A program made the position numbers and the translations under genes. Positions 47,834-58,926 of a DNA stretch of 60,000 nucleotides are shown piece after piece. The notes under the pieces are model-generated. The model did not search any database. It was not told where the DNA came from and saw only the letters and a list, made by a program, of their open reading frames with translations. Every line of letters starts with the position of its first letter. Within the stretch, counting starts at the first letter, position 1. The stretch comes from Cryptomeria japonica (Eukaryota; Streptophyta; Pinopsida; Cupressales; Cupressaceae): contig NC_081406.1 in assembly GCF_030272615.1 (NCBI RefSeq), positions 239,312,422 to 239,372,421 on the forward strand, given 5' to 3'.

Positions 47834-50063
47834 CTAGTTCACATCAGGAGGGACAATCACCCCTAACTTCTCTCTTAGATATACAAATGTATTTACAGGA
47901 AAAGGCTCCATAAAGATATTTGCAATCTATTCCTTTGTAGATACATAGTCCAATCTGACTTCTTTCTCATTCACCTTCTCTCTCAAGAAACAAAACCTGA
48001 TTGATACATATTTTGTCTTAGAATGCAAAACCAGATTCTTAGAAATATTGATAGCACTATAATTGTCACAATATATAACAGTAGGCTCATTATAAACAAC
48101 TATAATATCCTTCAGCATCTGCTTCATCCAAAGTACCTAAGTACAATTGCTAGCAGTAGCAATGTATTCAACTTCTACAGTAGATAAAGAAATAGCATTC
48201 AAGTTCTTACTTGCCTAAGCAACCAACTTATTTCCCAAAAATAATTCTCCACCGGTAGTACTCTTCTATTCATCAACATCTTCTAGTCATCAACATCTAC
48301 TGGTATTTAAAGCAAAATCATCATTCTTCGATTACCACAAACCATAATAAACTGTTCCCTTCAAATATCTGAATATCGTCTTCGCAGCAATAACATGACT
48401 TTCCTTTGGATGAACCTAAAATCTTGCAACAAGACATACAACATTCATAATGTTAGGTCTAGTCTAAGTCAAATATAGTAGTCCACTAATCATAGATCTA
48501 TACAGGGTTTGGTTAGCCTTCGGAGATTCATCATCTTTTGTCATCTTGCATCCAGACACCATAGGAGGTCCAACAGGTTTGGAATCATCTAGCCGAAACT
48601 TTTTCAATAATTCCTTTACATACTTAGATTGAGATATGAAAATGCCTTTGTCAATTTGTGTAATTTTTAATCCCAAAAAGAATTTCATCTCACCTATCAT
48701 AGACATCTCAAATTCTTTTTGCATATCAATAACAAACTTCTTACTCAAATCATCATCTCCTCCAAAAATAATGTCATCAACAAAAACTTCAACAGTAAAA
48801 ATATTATCATTATCAATCTTGAAGTACAAATTACTATCAACAATACCTTTACAGAATCCTAGCTTCATCCAAAACCTGTCCAATTTGGCATACCAAGCTC
48901 TAGGGGCTTGTTTAAGTCCATACAATGCTTTCTTTAATTTGCATACTATGTCTTCTTCATCTGTCAATGAAAATCCATCTGGATGCTCAATGTAGACTTC
49001 CTCTTCTAATTCACCATTCAAAAAGGTTGACTTCACATCCATCTGATATGCCTTGGATTTCTTATGAGCAACATATGCAAGAAATAGTCTAATAGCTTCA
49101 ATTATAGCTACCAAAGAAAAAGTTTCCTCAAAATCAATACCTTCCATTTGTGAATATCCTTTACATAACAGTCTTGCTTTGTTTCCGACAACTTCTCCAT
49201 CTTCATTCAGTTTATTTCGAAGCACCCATTTAGTACCAATTACATTCTTGTCTTTAGGTCCAAAACAAGCTCCCATGTACTATTTTTCTCAAACTGATTT
49301 TGCTCTTCTTCCATATCTTTTACCCAATTTTCATCTTTACAAGATTGAACATCATCTTTAGGCTCAAATTTGGAAATCAAACATGTTTCTTTAGCAACAA
49401 TTCTTCTCCTAGTCATCACACCTTTTTTTATCACCAATAATCTGATTGTTTGAATGATTTAATATTACATACCTGGGGGTCTTTTGATTGTTCTAATTTT
49501 CAGTCTCTTGAAGTTCTTCACTATCAGCAACACCTAAATATACTATCTTTTCCATATCACTCTGCTTCATGCTTGGATTCTACACTTGCTTTGAAGTAAC
49601 ATCTTGATCATCAAATTCATATTTGCATGCTTTGATTTGCTTCTCATGATTCTCATCAACCTTCACATTCACACTTTCCACTATCTTTCTCAGTCTCTTG
49701 TTGTAACAATGGTAGGATTTTCTCTTAATAGAATATCCCAAAAATATTCCTTCATCACATCTTGCATCAAATTTTATATGAACCTTTCCAATTGATATTT
49801 TTTACACACCAGATTAATAGGCTTCACTATCTCAAGTATATCTCTAACAACTTGAGTAGAACTTATCTTAATCATGTGATCAAAGTTAACATGACACATT
49901 CTCCTATGTCAAAACCAACTCTCATCAATCTAAGCAATCAAACAAATTTTCTCACTAGCATTTAGATGAAAGATACTACCTTTAGTTTTATTTCCTGATG
50001 TAATTTCTATACCAGAGTTATTCAAGATTTTACATTTCCCATTCTTGAACTGTAAATCATATC
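47834..50063 (-). pseudogene. Copia C pol (integrase core deleted), interrupted by CACTA-2
   Basis: From the right: YDLQFKNGKCKI, HRRMCHVNFDH, LVCKKYQLE, then a jump straight to FDARCDEGIFLGYS and YNKRLRKIVESVNVKVDEN, so the integrase catalytic core (about 640 bp by comparison with copia A) is gone. RT is the best preserved in the window: a 270-codon open stretch with [60 protein letters not shown] and [12 protein letters not shown]. RNase H ends FLREKLGV-like (actual VYLREKLGVIVPPDVN) with a stop at 47834-47836. The upstream part continues at 59736 after the CACTA insertion. Confidence 0.93.
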
Positions 50064-50066
50064 CCT

Positions 50067-50275
50067 CACTAATACATTTGGCCTAAAATTCCAATGGAGG
50101 TTTCCAATGGAGAAGGTATATTGTGATCAAATTTGACTTTTTTTTGAAAAAATGCCTGATTTCGTCAGAATTCTGACGACAATGCAACATTTGGTTTTGA
50201 CAGAGAAGGAATTGGCAATGACATTTTGGTTTTTTTAGAAAAAGTTCCCCCGTTCATCGAAATTCTGACGACCGC
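50067..50275. repeat. CACTA-2 left terminal and subterminal region
   Basis: The TIR is followed by the palindrome CGTCAGAATTCTGACG (50163-50178) and a second AAATTCTGACGACC (50260-50273). TCTGACGAC is the shared subterminal word. Confidence 0.75.
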
Positions 50276-51339
50276 ATGCATTACTTCAAAAAAAGAAGAA
50301 AAGACCAAGTCATTTCATAAATCCTGTGCCTTCGTCCCGTCAACCTCTTCCATTACTTCATCCCACCTCTTCCTCCCACCTCTACCATTACAAAATCCTG
50401 CCTCTGCAAGGAACCGACTGTGGAATGAAGTGGTGTTGCAGGAGCAGCTATACCAGGATACCAGGCGATGGGAAACTTTCTAGCTTCATGGTAGGAATTT
50501 TGTTATGTTTTTGTTTTTGTGTTTTGTTAGGAATTTTCAAGTTTGGGCATGTTTTGATAATGAGGGAGAACAATCCAGTGGGGTAATGAAATAGAATTAA
50601 GCGGGGTTCCCTAAGAGCCTCCCTCCCTTCAACTGAACTGTCGAGAACCTAACTTCCTCAACTGGGGGTGAACTACCTCCATCCTTTGGACCGTCTTCAA
50701 TCCCTCTTCCCTGGGATGGATTCCCCGAGATGGAGCATAACAACTATGGATCGATCCTCTGACTAGAAAAAAATTAGATGGAATAGATCTTCTTCCACCA
50801 TAGAATAGTAGGGGCATACAATAGTAGGGGCCTTGACATAACCCCTCTCTCCATTTATCATTGTTCTCGCAGACATGACTGTAGAAGCGACCAACATCCA
50901 TTTAGCTAATAAACCATCGATCAATTGATCATTTTTCTCGCAGACATGACTGGTGAAGTGACCAAAATCAATGACCCTAACCTACACCACACATTCAATG
51001 AAGGTTATCCTAGAATCTGAAGTAGTGAAGGTGAGCCTCCATCTGAACGGGGAACCCCTGCAAAGAGAGGTGTTAGTTGTTCCTTACTACTTCCCTTCGT
51101 CTGACAAATGCAACAAAGAAAGCAGCCTTGGTGATAGATCCATCTCGTGATCCTGTGGGCAACTACTACTATAGTTGTCCTTCACTATTCTATGCTCCGA
51201 TATCTGCTACTACTCAAATTGAGGTGAATATGTATAAATTGAGATGATATCCCTGCTGCAGAACTATGAGAGCACTGTGTAGTGATCGAGTGCTATTTTT
51301 TGTCGGTGTTTTGAAAGGGAGCATAAGTGTATCATTAGG
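50276..51339. other. CACTA-2 interior, no gene recognised
   Basis: Less AT-rich than the surroundings; overlapping ORFs of 85-90 codons on both strands (50226-50586 plus, 50629-50901 minus) show no familiar motif. CTCGCAGACATGACT occurs twice (about 50866 and 50937), pointing to an internal duplication of about 70 bp. Confidence 0.4.
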
Positions 51340-51690
51340 TAGGTGGTATAAAATGGTGAAAGATGATAAGATAGGGAGGTAAGATAGGGAGGTAAGTGAT
51401 GAAGGATGTAATGGTGAAAGAGTAAGTTAGGATATGTTAGGGGTTTGGAAGGTAGGAAAGTGAATGGGGGGAGATAAATTAAGGATGTGAAGGATGGAAT
51501 GGGGTTAGGTAGGTGAAGTAAAAGTAAGTGTGTATGAGGTTAAGGTTTAGGATAGGATGTAGGAAAGTGGAGGAGGTTAAGATAGGGGATATGAAAGGTA
51601 GATGGAAGGTAATAATGATAGGAAGTGAGGTAAAGGTTATGAGGTGTGGGTTAGAAAATAGGGTGTAGGAAATGGAAGGAAGGGTCATAT
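51340..51690. repeat. C-depleted, G/A-rich tract
   Basis: About 350 bases on the plus strand with almost no C, built from variants of GGAAGGTAG, GATAGGGAGGTAAG and GGTGAAAG. The extreme purine strand bias marks a degenerate microsatellite-like expansion. No coding meaning. Confidence 0.75.
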
Positions 51691-52373
51691 CACTTTGAGA
51701 GTTTTCACCAAGATGAGTAGCTTGAGTATGGACCTCAAATATTACAAGCCATGAGGATCCACTTGTAGTAGAGGAGCATATACTTTCATCTTGGGAGCTT
51801 ATTAGGAGTTCGCCTTGAATTTGGGAAATACATAGAGGAGATAGAATATTGATGAATACACATTACCTAGCCTCATCATGCATAAATACAAGAGGTATAA
51901 ACTATAGCAAGCACATATCATGAGCCAAAGTATCATATTTGAGAGTTGCTTCATCTCCAATCCTCTACATTTTTAAGATCCACAAATGGGGTTGAGGTTA
52001 GGCCTTGGTTACTTAGCTTGGACTTATGCTTTGGGTTGCATCTATATGTGAGCAACTTAAAGGCATAATTTTCAATGCAATTTTTGAGAGGACTTGAATC
52101 CACCTTGTGGTACTGGGAGGATAAAATGCACCAACTCACATTGAAACCCTCTCCAGATACCATTTTGGAGTGCTTCAAAGTGTGTTCTATTTCAAAATGA
52201 TTTTGACATAGATGCATAGACGAGTTTCATAATTTACATAATGAGGTTTCATAGTGGCTCAACATGAGAGTTAGTTTTTGGAGTTTTTATAGTTTGTATA
52301 TTACATTCAAGACAAGTTACTTGTCAATTATTTCATTAGGGGTGGAAAGCCCAAAATTTCAGTTTTCCTACAC

Positions 52374-52560
52374 ATGGCCAATCCAAATGACTTTAGGGTT
52401 GCTATGGCAAAGTCTCTTATGGAAAAGGAGGTACATGGGAGGACACAAGAGGCATGGGAGAAGTTTGTAACCAGCTATGGAAAAGTCTCTCATTTTAGGT
52501 ATGAGAGACTATAGGGCTATCAAGCTAGGCCTTCTATGACTCAACAACCTTTTAGGGGAG
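52374..52560 (+). pseudogene. Unidentified coding remnant
   Basis: A plus-strand frame reads MANPNDFRVAMAKSLMEKEV, HGRTQEAWEKFVTSYGKVSH, a stop, then further codons. The composition looks protein-like and distinct from the AT-rich noise nearby, but I do not recognise it. It could be another host fragment in CACTA-2 or a relic of the element's own protein. Confidence 0.25.
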
Positions 52561-52575
52561 AATCTAGTGTTTTTA

Positions 52576-53080
52576 GTAATTAGGATCTTCTAATTATGCT
52601 GGGGCCTAGCCAACATAGGATTACATGAGAGGCACATGTTATGTATATGTTAGTATCAGATAGAGAGTTCCCACAAGGTTTTAGAGTAGGTGGACACCAT
52701 TCTCATATGTAAAAGTAGATAGCTGATATGTGGGTCTTTACCCTCCCAACCACTCAAAATATACCACACAAAGGTCAAAGGAAGATTCACTACTGCAACA
52801 CTCACTTTTTGTGATAGTCTCAAGCACTTAGGACATTCACTTCTTTCATGGCCATTCTTCTTCACACAAAACTCTCTAACATTAATTATGATGATAGTGT
52901 ACCTCCTTAAACCTTCCGCCAACACCTAACTCAATACCAAACACTTTTTCCCAATCTTGCTAATGGACTAATTAACTCAACTCACTGTGAAATTGTGATG
53001 GTCAATGCAAGGTTTAGGACAATAGTAATTAGGATCTTCTAATTATTGTGGGGCCTAGCCAACATAGGGTTATATGAGAT
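52576..53080. repeat. Direct repeat pair, about 55 bp
   Basis: GTAATTAGGATCTTCTAATTAT followed by GGGGCCTAGCCAACATAGG occurs at about 52577-52622 and 53024-53069. Between them lies a minus-strand stretch with a knuckle-like CVKKNGHERSECPKC (near 52840), too degenerate to call. Confidence 0.7.
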
Positions 53081-53174
53081 AGGGGTAAGTTCAATAGTGA
53101 TTTCTCCTTCAATTCTTGATGAATGCTTCATTGCTTGTTCAATTGGAATTGAATTGATTTTATAATTAAGAAAT

Positions 53175-53400
53175 GAACTATTTGGTCAGATGCCTCAAAG
53201 AAATGTGGTCTAATGAAATGCTATGATTGCAGGATATGCACAAACAATGTTTGTTGAAATGGATTTATAAAATTCCAATGAAATCTGATCGGTGGGTATA
53301 AAGTTGGACCCTACAATGGACAATAGCCTTTACCCTCTACAACCTTTGCTAGCATTCTTCTAGTCTGTGTGAAAATGAGAGCTTGATAGCATTCTTCCAG
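53175..53400 (+). pseudogene. PPR fragment in CACTA-2, plus strand
   Basis: NELFGQMPQRNVV, a stop, WNAMIAGYAQTMFVEMD, then degraded repeat sequence and a duplicated SILPVYVKI-like end (53349-53420). It resembles the PPR pseudogene of CACTA-1 at 34340-34420. Short and broken. Confidence 0.75.
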
Positions 53401-55554
53401 TCTATGTGAAAATTGTATTATTGTTCCAAATTTTGTGGATATTTAGGAGACACAAATAAAATTTCATTTCATATTTTTGTAGGAGATATTGGAATGAGAC
53501 TAATAGGAAGAGTAGTAAACATGAGTCACAATGAGCACTTTAGAGTAAATCTAAACATTATAAGGAAGAGTAGCTTGGAAAAATAGAAGTGTAACGTATT
53601 TTACAATATGCAAGATTATTACTTGGGAAAGAATCTTGAAAGAGGATTGCAAATATTCCTTGAGCTAACATTGTCTCACTTGTCCAAAATTATGAGGAAG
53701 GATTCATTAATGAAATGGTCATTAACAAGATGGAGAGAATAATAATTAGGAAGAGATAGATTTCGCATGCTACTAGATGACTAGATTGGAGAGAAACTAG
53801 AGTCAAATCATTTAGCTTGGCCATGACACAGAGTCCTAGAATAGATGCCAACCTTGGTGAATGGAATGAAAATCCCAAACAATTAATTAATGAATGGTGA
53901 GACAATTAGAGGCATCTATAAATTTTGTTTTGAATAAAATAAAGAAAAAATGGGACTAAAACCAAGGTAAATGCACATGGAAAGGATAAAGGGTTATTTA
54001 TATGAATACTCATCCCACTCCATGCCTTCTTAGATATGAATAATATTTTTAAGGGAATTATGGATTTTAATGAATCCTATTTTCTTTGGTTTAATAATAA
54101 ATTGAAATAAACCATAGATATGCAATGCAAAAACCTTGGTTATGATTTTGAGTGATTTAGGACTACAAAATTTTTACGAGACCACGCATCTTGGTACTTC
54201 TTATTTTTAGAAGCTCACTGCTCTAATGTTTGATAAGATAGATATGAATGATTGACCTTAAACTACATGTTTTTAAAGGTGAAGGTGCATTCGGGGTTTA
54301 GATGATCTTCCATGACCAAGTCAAAGGAAAGTGATATAAACCTATTTTAAAAATTATATTATCATTATACTCAAGCCATTTGGAAAATATAAAAAAAAAA
54401 TCCAATCTTTTAACTATTTTTCTCAAACCTAGCATTTTGTTTGCCCATGTGAGTGCTCCATTCCTAGAACTAATAAATAAAGAGTGTATTCATGTAGATA
54501 AATGAATTAAAATCAATTTGTGATAGTAAACATTCAAATATCATGCATAATTAATTTATTTATGATGGACTTTTAAATGTAATAAATTATCTCCTATAGT
54601 TATTTCCTAAAGGTGGGGCAATTAGGTCCATATATGATGAAAATCAAAATAAATAGTTTGAAGATAATATTAGTTACCTAAAGGATATTCCACTTGATTA
54701 TTTGGTATATCATAACTATTTTGATAAATTTTGAAACCATTAGAGGTACCTTTTGATTTTGTAGATGAGGCATTCATTCATGTTGAAGTTGTGATAGCTT
54801 ATTTGCCTCTTTATAGACAACAAATTATCCATACTAATTATCATATATACTTGTAACCTCCATCCCAAACCACCTATTTCACTCTTCTTCCTTTGTGTAC
54901 CTCTTTTATTCTTCCATTACCTCTTTTCTTACCTAAATTCAATCCAAAACATAGTGTATATAGCATCAAAAAAATTTCATATTTGATTAATATTATCCAC
55001 AAGATATTGAAAAGACAAATACCACACTTACTGTGTCATCAACCAAAAATAATTTACTTACATATTCAAAGAGTTCAATAATGGATAAACATCCATGCGG
55101 TGCTCTACACATGTCCTTGAAGGTTCAAGAAATACTTATCCTCTATTGGTCCAAACTTTAAATCACTTTCCATGCATGAAAATAATTGCAACCATGCAAA
55201 ATTTCCCACCCAATAGATTCTCTCAAACTAGTTTACTATCTTAACATAGGGTCAAGAAAAAGTGGGCCAAAATAGGAATCCAAGTGTCTTAAAAGCCTTG
55301 AAGACCATAGTGGTAAGGATTGAATTTATTTCTTTAGTGGTATCTTTCTCTAGATTAATTAGTTGGGGATTCTATTAGGACCTTTTCCTAATTAAAAAAA
55401 AAATATAAAGATTACATCCCTAAATATTGCATTCATAATAGAATAAATTTCTGCAATATTGAGACTAAATTCATAATAGATTTATAGTGATGAATAAAGA
55501 AATATTTAAGATTCTCAAAAATTTGATGTTTTCTTTCTCCCAACCATCATTGGA
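53401..55554. other. CACTA-2 interior, no gene recognised
   Basis: AT-rich with many A/T runs and no convincing ORF, RNA gene or repeat end on either strand. Confidence 0.4.
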
Positions 55555-55935
55555 TATTGGGTGATCTTTGAGGCATTATGTCAAACAGTTCATGTGCCTT
55601 ATCTAAGCTTACACATTTTGCATGCATGTGTACTTGGGCAGTTGCACTACAACATCTATACTCACAAATCACATTTGGTTGGAAGTTTCTAAATCCATTT
55701 CAAACATATTTTGTGCATATCCAGCAATCATAACATTCCATTAGATCGTGTTTCTTTGATGCATCTCACCAAACAGTTCATGTGCTTTCATGTCTATACT
55801 TCCACATTTTCCAAACATGTCAAACAGAGTATTTCCAACTATAAGCATCTGATATTAATTGCCCTTACCTTCTACTTTGATGGAAGCCCATACTTTATTC
55901 CAAAGCTCCCATTTTGGCACAGGTAGAGAGTCTGT
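55555..55935 (-). pseudogene. PPR fragment in CACTA-2, minus strand
   Basis: In changing frames on the minus strand: LSTCAKMGALE, then LIVGNTLFDMFGKCGSIDMK, AHELFGEMHQRNTI, a stop, WNVMIAGYAQNMF, and at the far end HAKCVSLDKAHELFDIMPQR. Two or three repeats of the same PPR class as the other copies, with several shifts. Opposite orientation to the 53175 fragment. Confidence 0.8.
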
Positions 55936-56497
55936 TGGCAAATAAAACTTATCGAAATAGAAATCTATTTGTTGCATTGACTGCATTGTGAGGACACTTA
56001 TGTATTTCATTGACAACATAAAGTAGGAAAGGACATGTGAATATCTCCTTGGGAAGGTATTCTATGACAGTTGTGAGGTAGATGAGAGTTTTTTATGTCA
56101 TTTGCTTTGTTTTATGCAGTCAAACGTAGGAACACTGTTTGAATTCAATGCTAATGGTGATTGTCTTTTTAACGGAAATAGATGGGAAGGGATGTCAAGG
56201 GAAGGAATGGGCCCACAAAACACCTAAGCAATCAAAGCTTAGTGTGTGTTGTTTAAGGCTGCCCCCTTAAGACATCATAATTGATTGGCTTTTGACTCCT
56301 AAGAACTTCAAAAGTCTTTAATGGCTTCATTGAGTCCTTTGTTCTTCCAAATGCACCCACACCAACTTGAATTCTCCTTCAATGCTTGATTGCTTGTTCA
56401 CTTGGAATTGAATTGATTTTATAATTAAGATATCACTTGAATTGTAGGTAGACCCCTTCAGATGACACGGTAGGCTTCCTTTTATACCTAATATATG

Positions 56498-56724
56498 TCT
56501 TGAAAGCATTTTATCCTGATGGCTTTAAATTAAAGTACTTTCTCTTCTATCTGGTATTGGTGGAGTAGAGGTTGCATTGCATCATCCTAGGATACATATT
56601 TCCATAGATACAACACAAGTTAAATGTATCCTAGGTCGATGCAAAGCAACCTCTGCTCTAGAGATCACCAGAAAATAGAGAAAGAACTTTAATTTAATGT
56701 CATCAAGATAAAAGGCTTTCAAGA
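56498..56724. repeat. 227-bp imperfect hairpin
   Basis: Arms 56498 to about 56601 and about 56619-56724 pair along their length, for example AGAGGTTGCATTGCATC against its near-complement and CCTAGGATACAT against ATGTATCCTAGG, with scattered mismatches and a loop of about 17 bases. Size and pairing fit a MITE-like foldback or a young MIRNA-type precursor. Confidence 0.8.
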
Positions 56725-57629
56725 GAGATAAAATTTTAGCTTGATTGTCATCATTTACTTTGCCAAATTCTTTACACATAACTCCTAAATCAATTTCCTA
56801 CTCACAAGAATTTAATTAAGTCTCAAATATAGGGAAACAAAAGGCTTCAAATAGAAAACTTGTACATGCAACTAAATCCATTGACTAATCAGAAGAACAA
56901 AATTAAAAAATGGTTTGATCATCTGAGAGTTGTTGTAGACTTGCAACTCACCAGCTACTTAGTTTTTGTGGGTAAGATTTTTTTTTGTTTTGGTTATGGT
57001 TGTGGTGTTTATAGGGAGACATTTACAAATTTATATCTATTTTCACTATTTAATGGCTTATGGGTTTGTAATAGTAATTTAATGTTCTTTCATATTTTTG
57101 TATATATTCTTTATAATAAACTATTATATTGATTTGTTCTATTGAGGATAATGGTGTGGGTCAGACGGCTTTGCTGTCGGTGCATGAAAGCATTGAATGA
57201 GTTCTATTTTTAAAAATTACATGAAACATTTTTAATTTATTTGATTAAGTGTTATTTGCAAAAAATGATTATCAATGATGTTTCCTTTCTCCAAGAATTG
57301 TCTAGGATCTTTCCGTCAGATAATATGTAACATCGAATGACTAAATATTTTCATTACAAATGCTTATTTTATTTAATTATTATCTAAGCATGAATTTAAA
57401 TTTATATCTGTACGGAAGCAGAACATACAAGCTGAAGAGTCATGTGCAAGCAAATTTCCTAAAAGAAAGAAACCAGACATTATCTTGAATGACATGGAAA
57501 CAAGCTCATCAGTTGCTTAGAAGAGAGAAATTGGAGAATGGCAGAGGAAAGTGTTTAAGGGTGATAAATAAATAGAGAGTATGCAATACAAACAAACAAT
57601 GTCTGGAGTGTCTAATGTGACGTCTCTAA

Positions 57630-58286
57630 TTTATGTCCGGAGGGACTAACTGGTTTTGGAGTTCTGCAAAACCTATTGGGCCATGCTTGGAGGAAATCAA
57701 CGTGTTCATGCAAGGAGCATCTTTTTTCTATTATGAGAATGATGATTTTGCACTGAGGGATATTTGGAAGTCAATATCCAAAAATTTCTATAGTGTGGAA
57801 CCAGAGTTGGCGGACTCGAAGTAATTTTCAGCTTTCGGAAGACCAAGAGGTTATGTACACAATCTCTCAATAGAAGGGAGATTTCAAGAATTACCTCTCC
57901 CCCCCATGACTATTCAGGAAGTACTTCCTCAAACAAAGGACTATTGGCCTCCATGGGATCAAAGAAAAAAATTGAAGCATAGACTCTAGATGATGTGGTG
58001 GTTTCCTTCGTGAAGAACTTTGCACTATAATTGAAAATTCATGAGGGAAACTACAAGATAGTGAAGAGAAATATAATATTTAAAATTGGGAAGAATGGAT
58101 CTTGGTTTGGATGGGGCCAAGTCAGGTGGCTCCTCTAGAGGTTGATGAGATAGAAATCATATTAGGATTTGAAAAAGATCACACTTGTGGAACTTCGTGT
58201 GCGAGTGATCGATTGCGGTGTTTGGGTAATGCATTCCAAATAGATACAGTTGCATTCCAAATGGGTAATGTCTTGATTAAAGCCTT
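57630..58286 (+). pseudogene. DRM-type de novo DNA methyltransferase fragment (left arm)
   Basis: Plus-strand readings match plant DRM (DRM2/DRM3 group, which guides RNA-directed DNA methylation in the nucleus). ASFFYYENDDFALRDIWKSI corresponds to the YENVA...W..IS region around motif VI, with Asp for the Val of ENV. Next are SVEPELADSK, a TAA, then FSAFGRPRGYVHNLSIEGRF, LPLPPMTIQEVLP, DYWPPWDQRKKLK and, in another frame, QVAPLEVDEIEIILGF, DHTCGTSCASDRLRCLGNAF and QIDTVAFQM. DRM proteins have circularly permuted catalytic motifs; this piece covers the first half (VI, IX, X) and stops before the SAM-binding motif I. It is broken by stops and one shift. The loop still encodes the next residues (VLIKAL). 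Confidence 0.82.
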
Positions 58287-58926
58287 ATTACCCATTTGGA
58301 ATGCAACTGTATCTATTTGGAGTGCATTACCCAAACACCGCAATCGATCACTCGCACACGAAGTTCCACGAGTGTGATCTCTTTCAAATCCTAATATGAT
58401 TTTTATCTCGTCAACCTCTAGAGGAGCCACCTAACTTGGCCCCACCCAAACCAAGATCCATTCTTCCCACTTTTAAGGATTGTATTTCTCTTCACTATCT
58501 TGCATTTTCCCTCATGAATTTTTAATTATAGGGAAAAGTTCTTCACGAAGGACACCACCACATCATCTAGAGTGTATGCTTCAATTCTTTTCTTTGACCC
58601 CATGGAGGCCAATAGTCCTTTGTTTGAGGAAGTGCTTCCTTAATAGTTATGGGGGGGAGAGGTAATGCTTGAAATTTCCCTTCTATTGGGAGATTGTGTA
58701 CATAACCTCTTGGTCTTCTGAAAGTTGACAATTACTTTGAGTCCACCAACTCTGGTTCCACACTATAGAAATTTTTGGATATTGACTTCCAAATATCCTT
58801 CGGTGCAAAAGCATCATTCTCATAATAGTAAAAAGGTGCTCCTTGCATGAACACATTGATTTCCTCCAAAGCGTGGCCCAATAGGTTTCACAGGAACTCC
58901 AAAACTAGTTAGTCCCTCCGAACATA
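58270..58926 (-). pseudogene. DRM-type methyltransferase fragment (right arm, mirror copy)
   Basis: The same fragment in reverse. An open stretch on the minus strand gives MAPLEVDEIKIILGFERDHT, then RGTSCASDRLRCLGNALQ and IDTVAFQMGN. It keeps DHTRG, where the left arm has DHTCG, so it is closer to the DRM consensus there. The TAA after DSK is shared with the left arm, so that lesion predates the duplication, or both arms derive from an already broken copy. Confidence 0.82.

Larger units (their letters stand above)
53090..56436. repeat. Direct repeat pair, about 75 bp
   Basis: TTCTCCTTCAATNCTTGATN... with TTGGAATTGAATTGATTTTA and TAATTAAGA occurs at about 53100-53170 and again at about 56368-56430, same orientation. 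The pair brackets the region with both PPR fragments, so it may mark an internal duplication or capture border. Only the two end copies are repeats; the interval between is not. Confidence 0.65.

Noticed and set aside
52656-52925. Gag zinc-knuckle protein (CVKKNGHERSECPKC)
   Set aside because: The first Cys of the knuckle is missing and no other gag sequence surrounds it; too weak to call.
58102-58430. Overlapping ORFs on both strands near the palindrome centre, as two genes
   Set aside because: They are mirror copies of one DRM-like fragment reading through the loop into its own complement.
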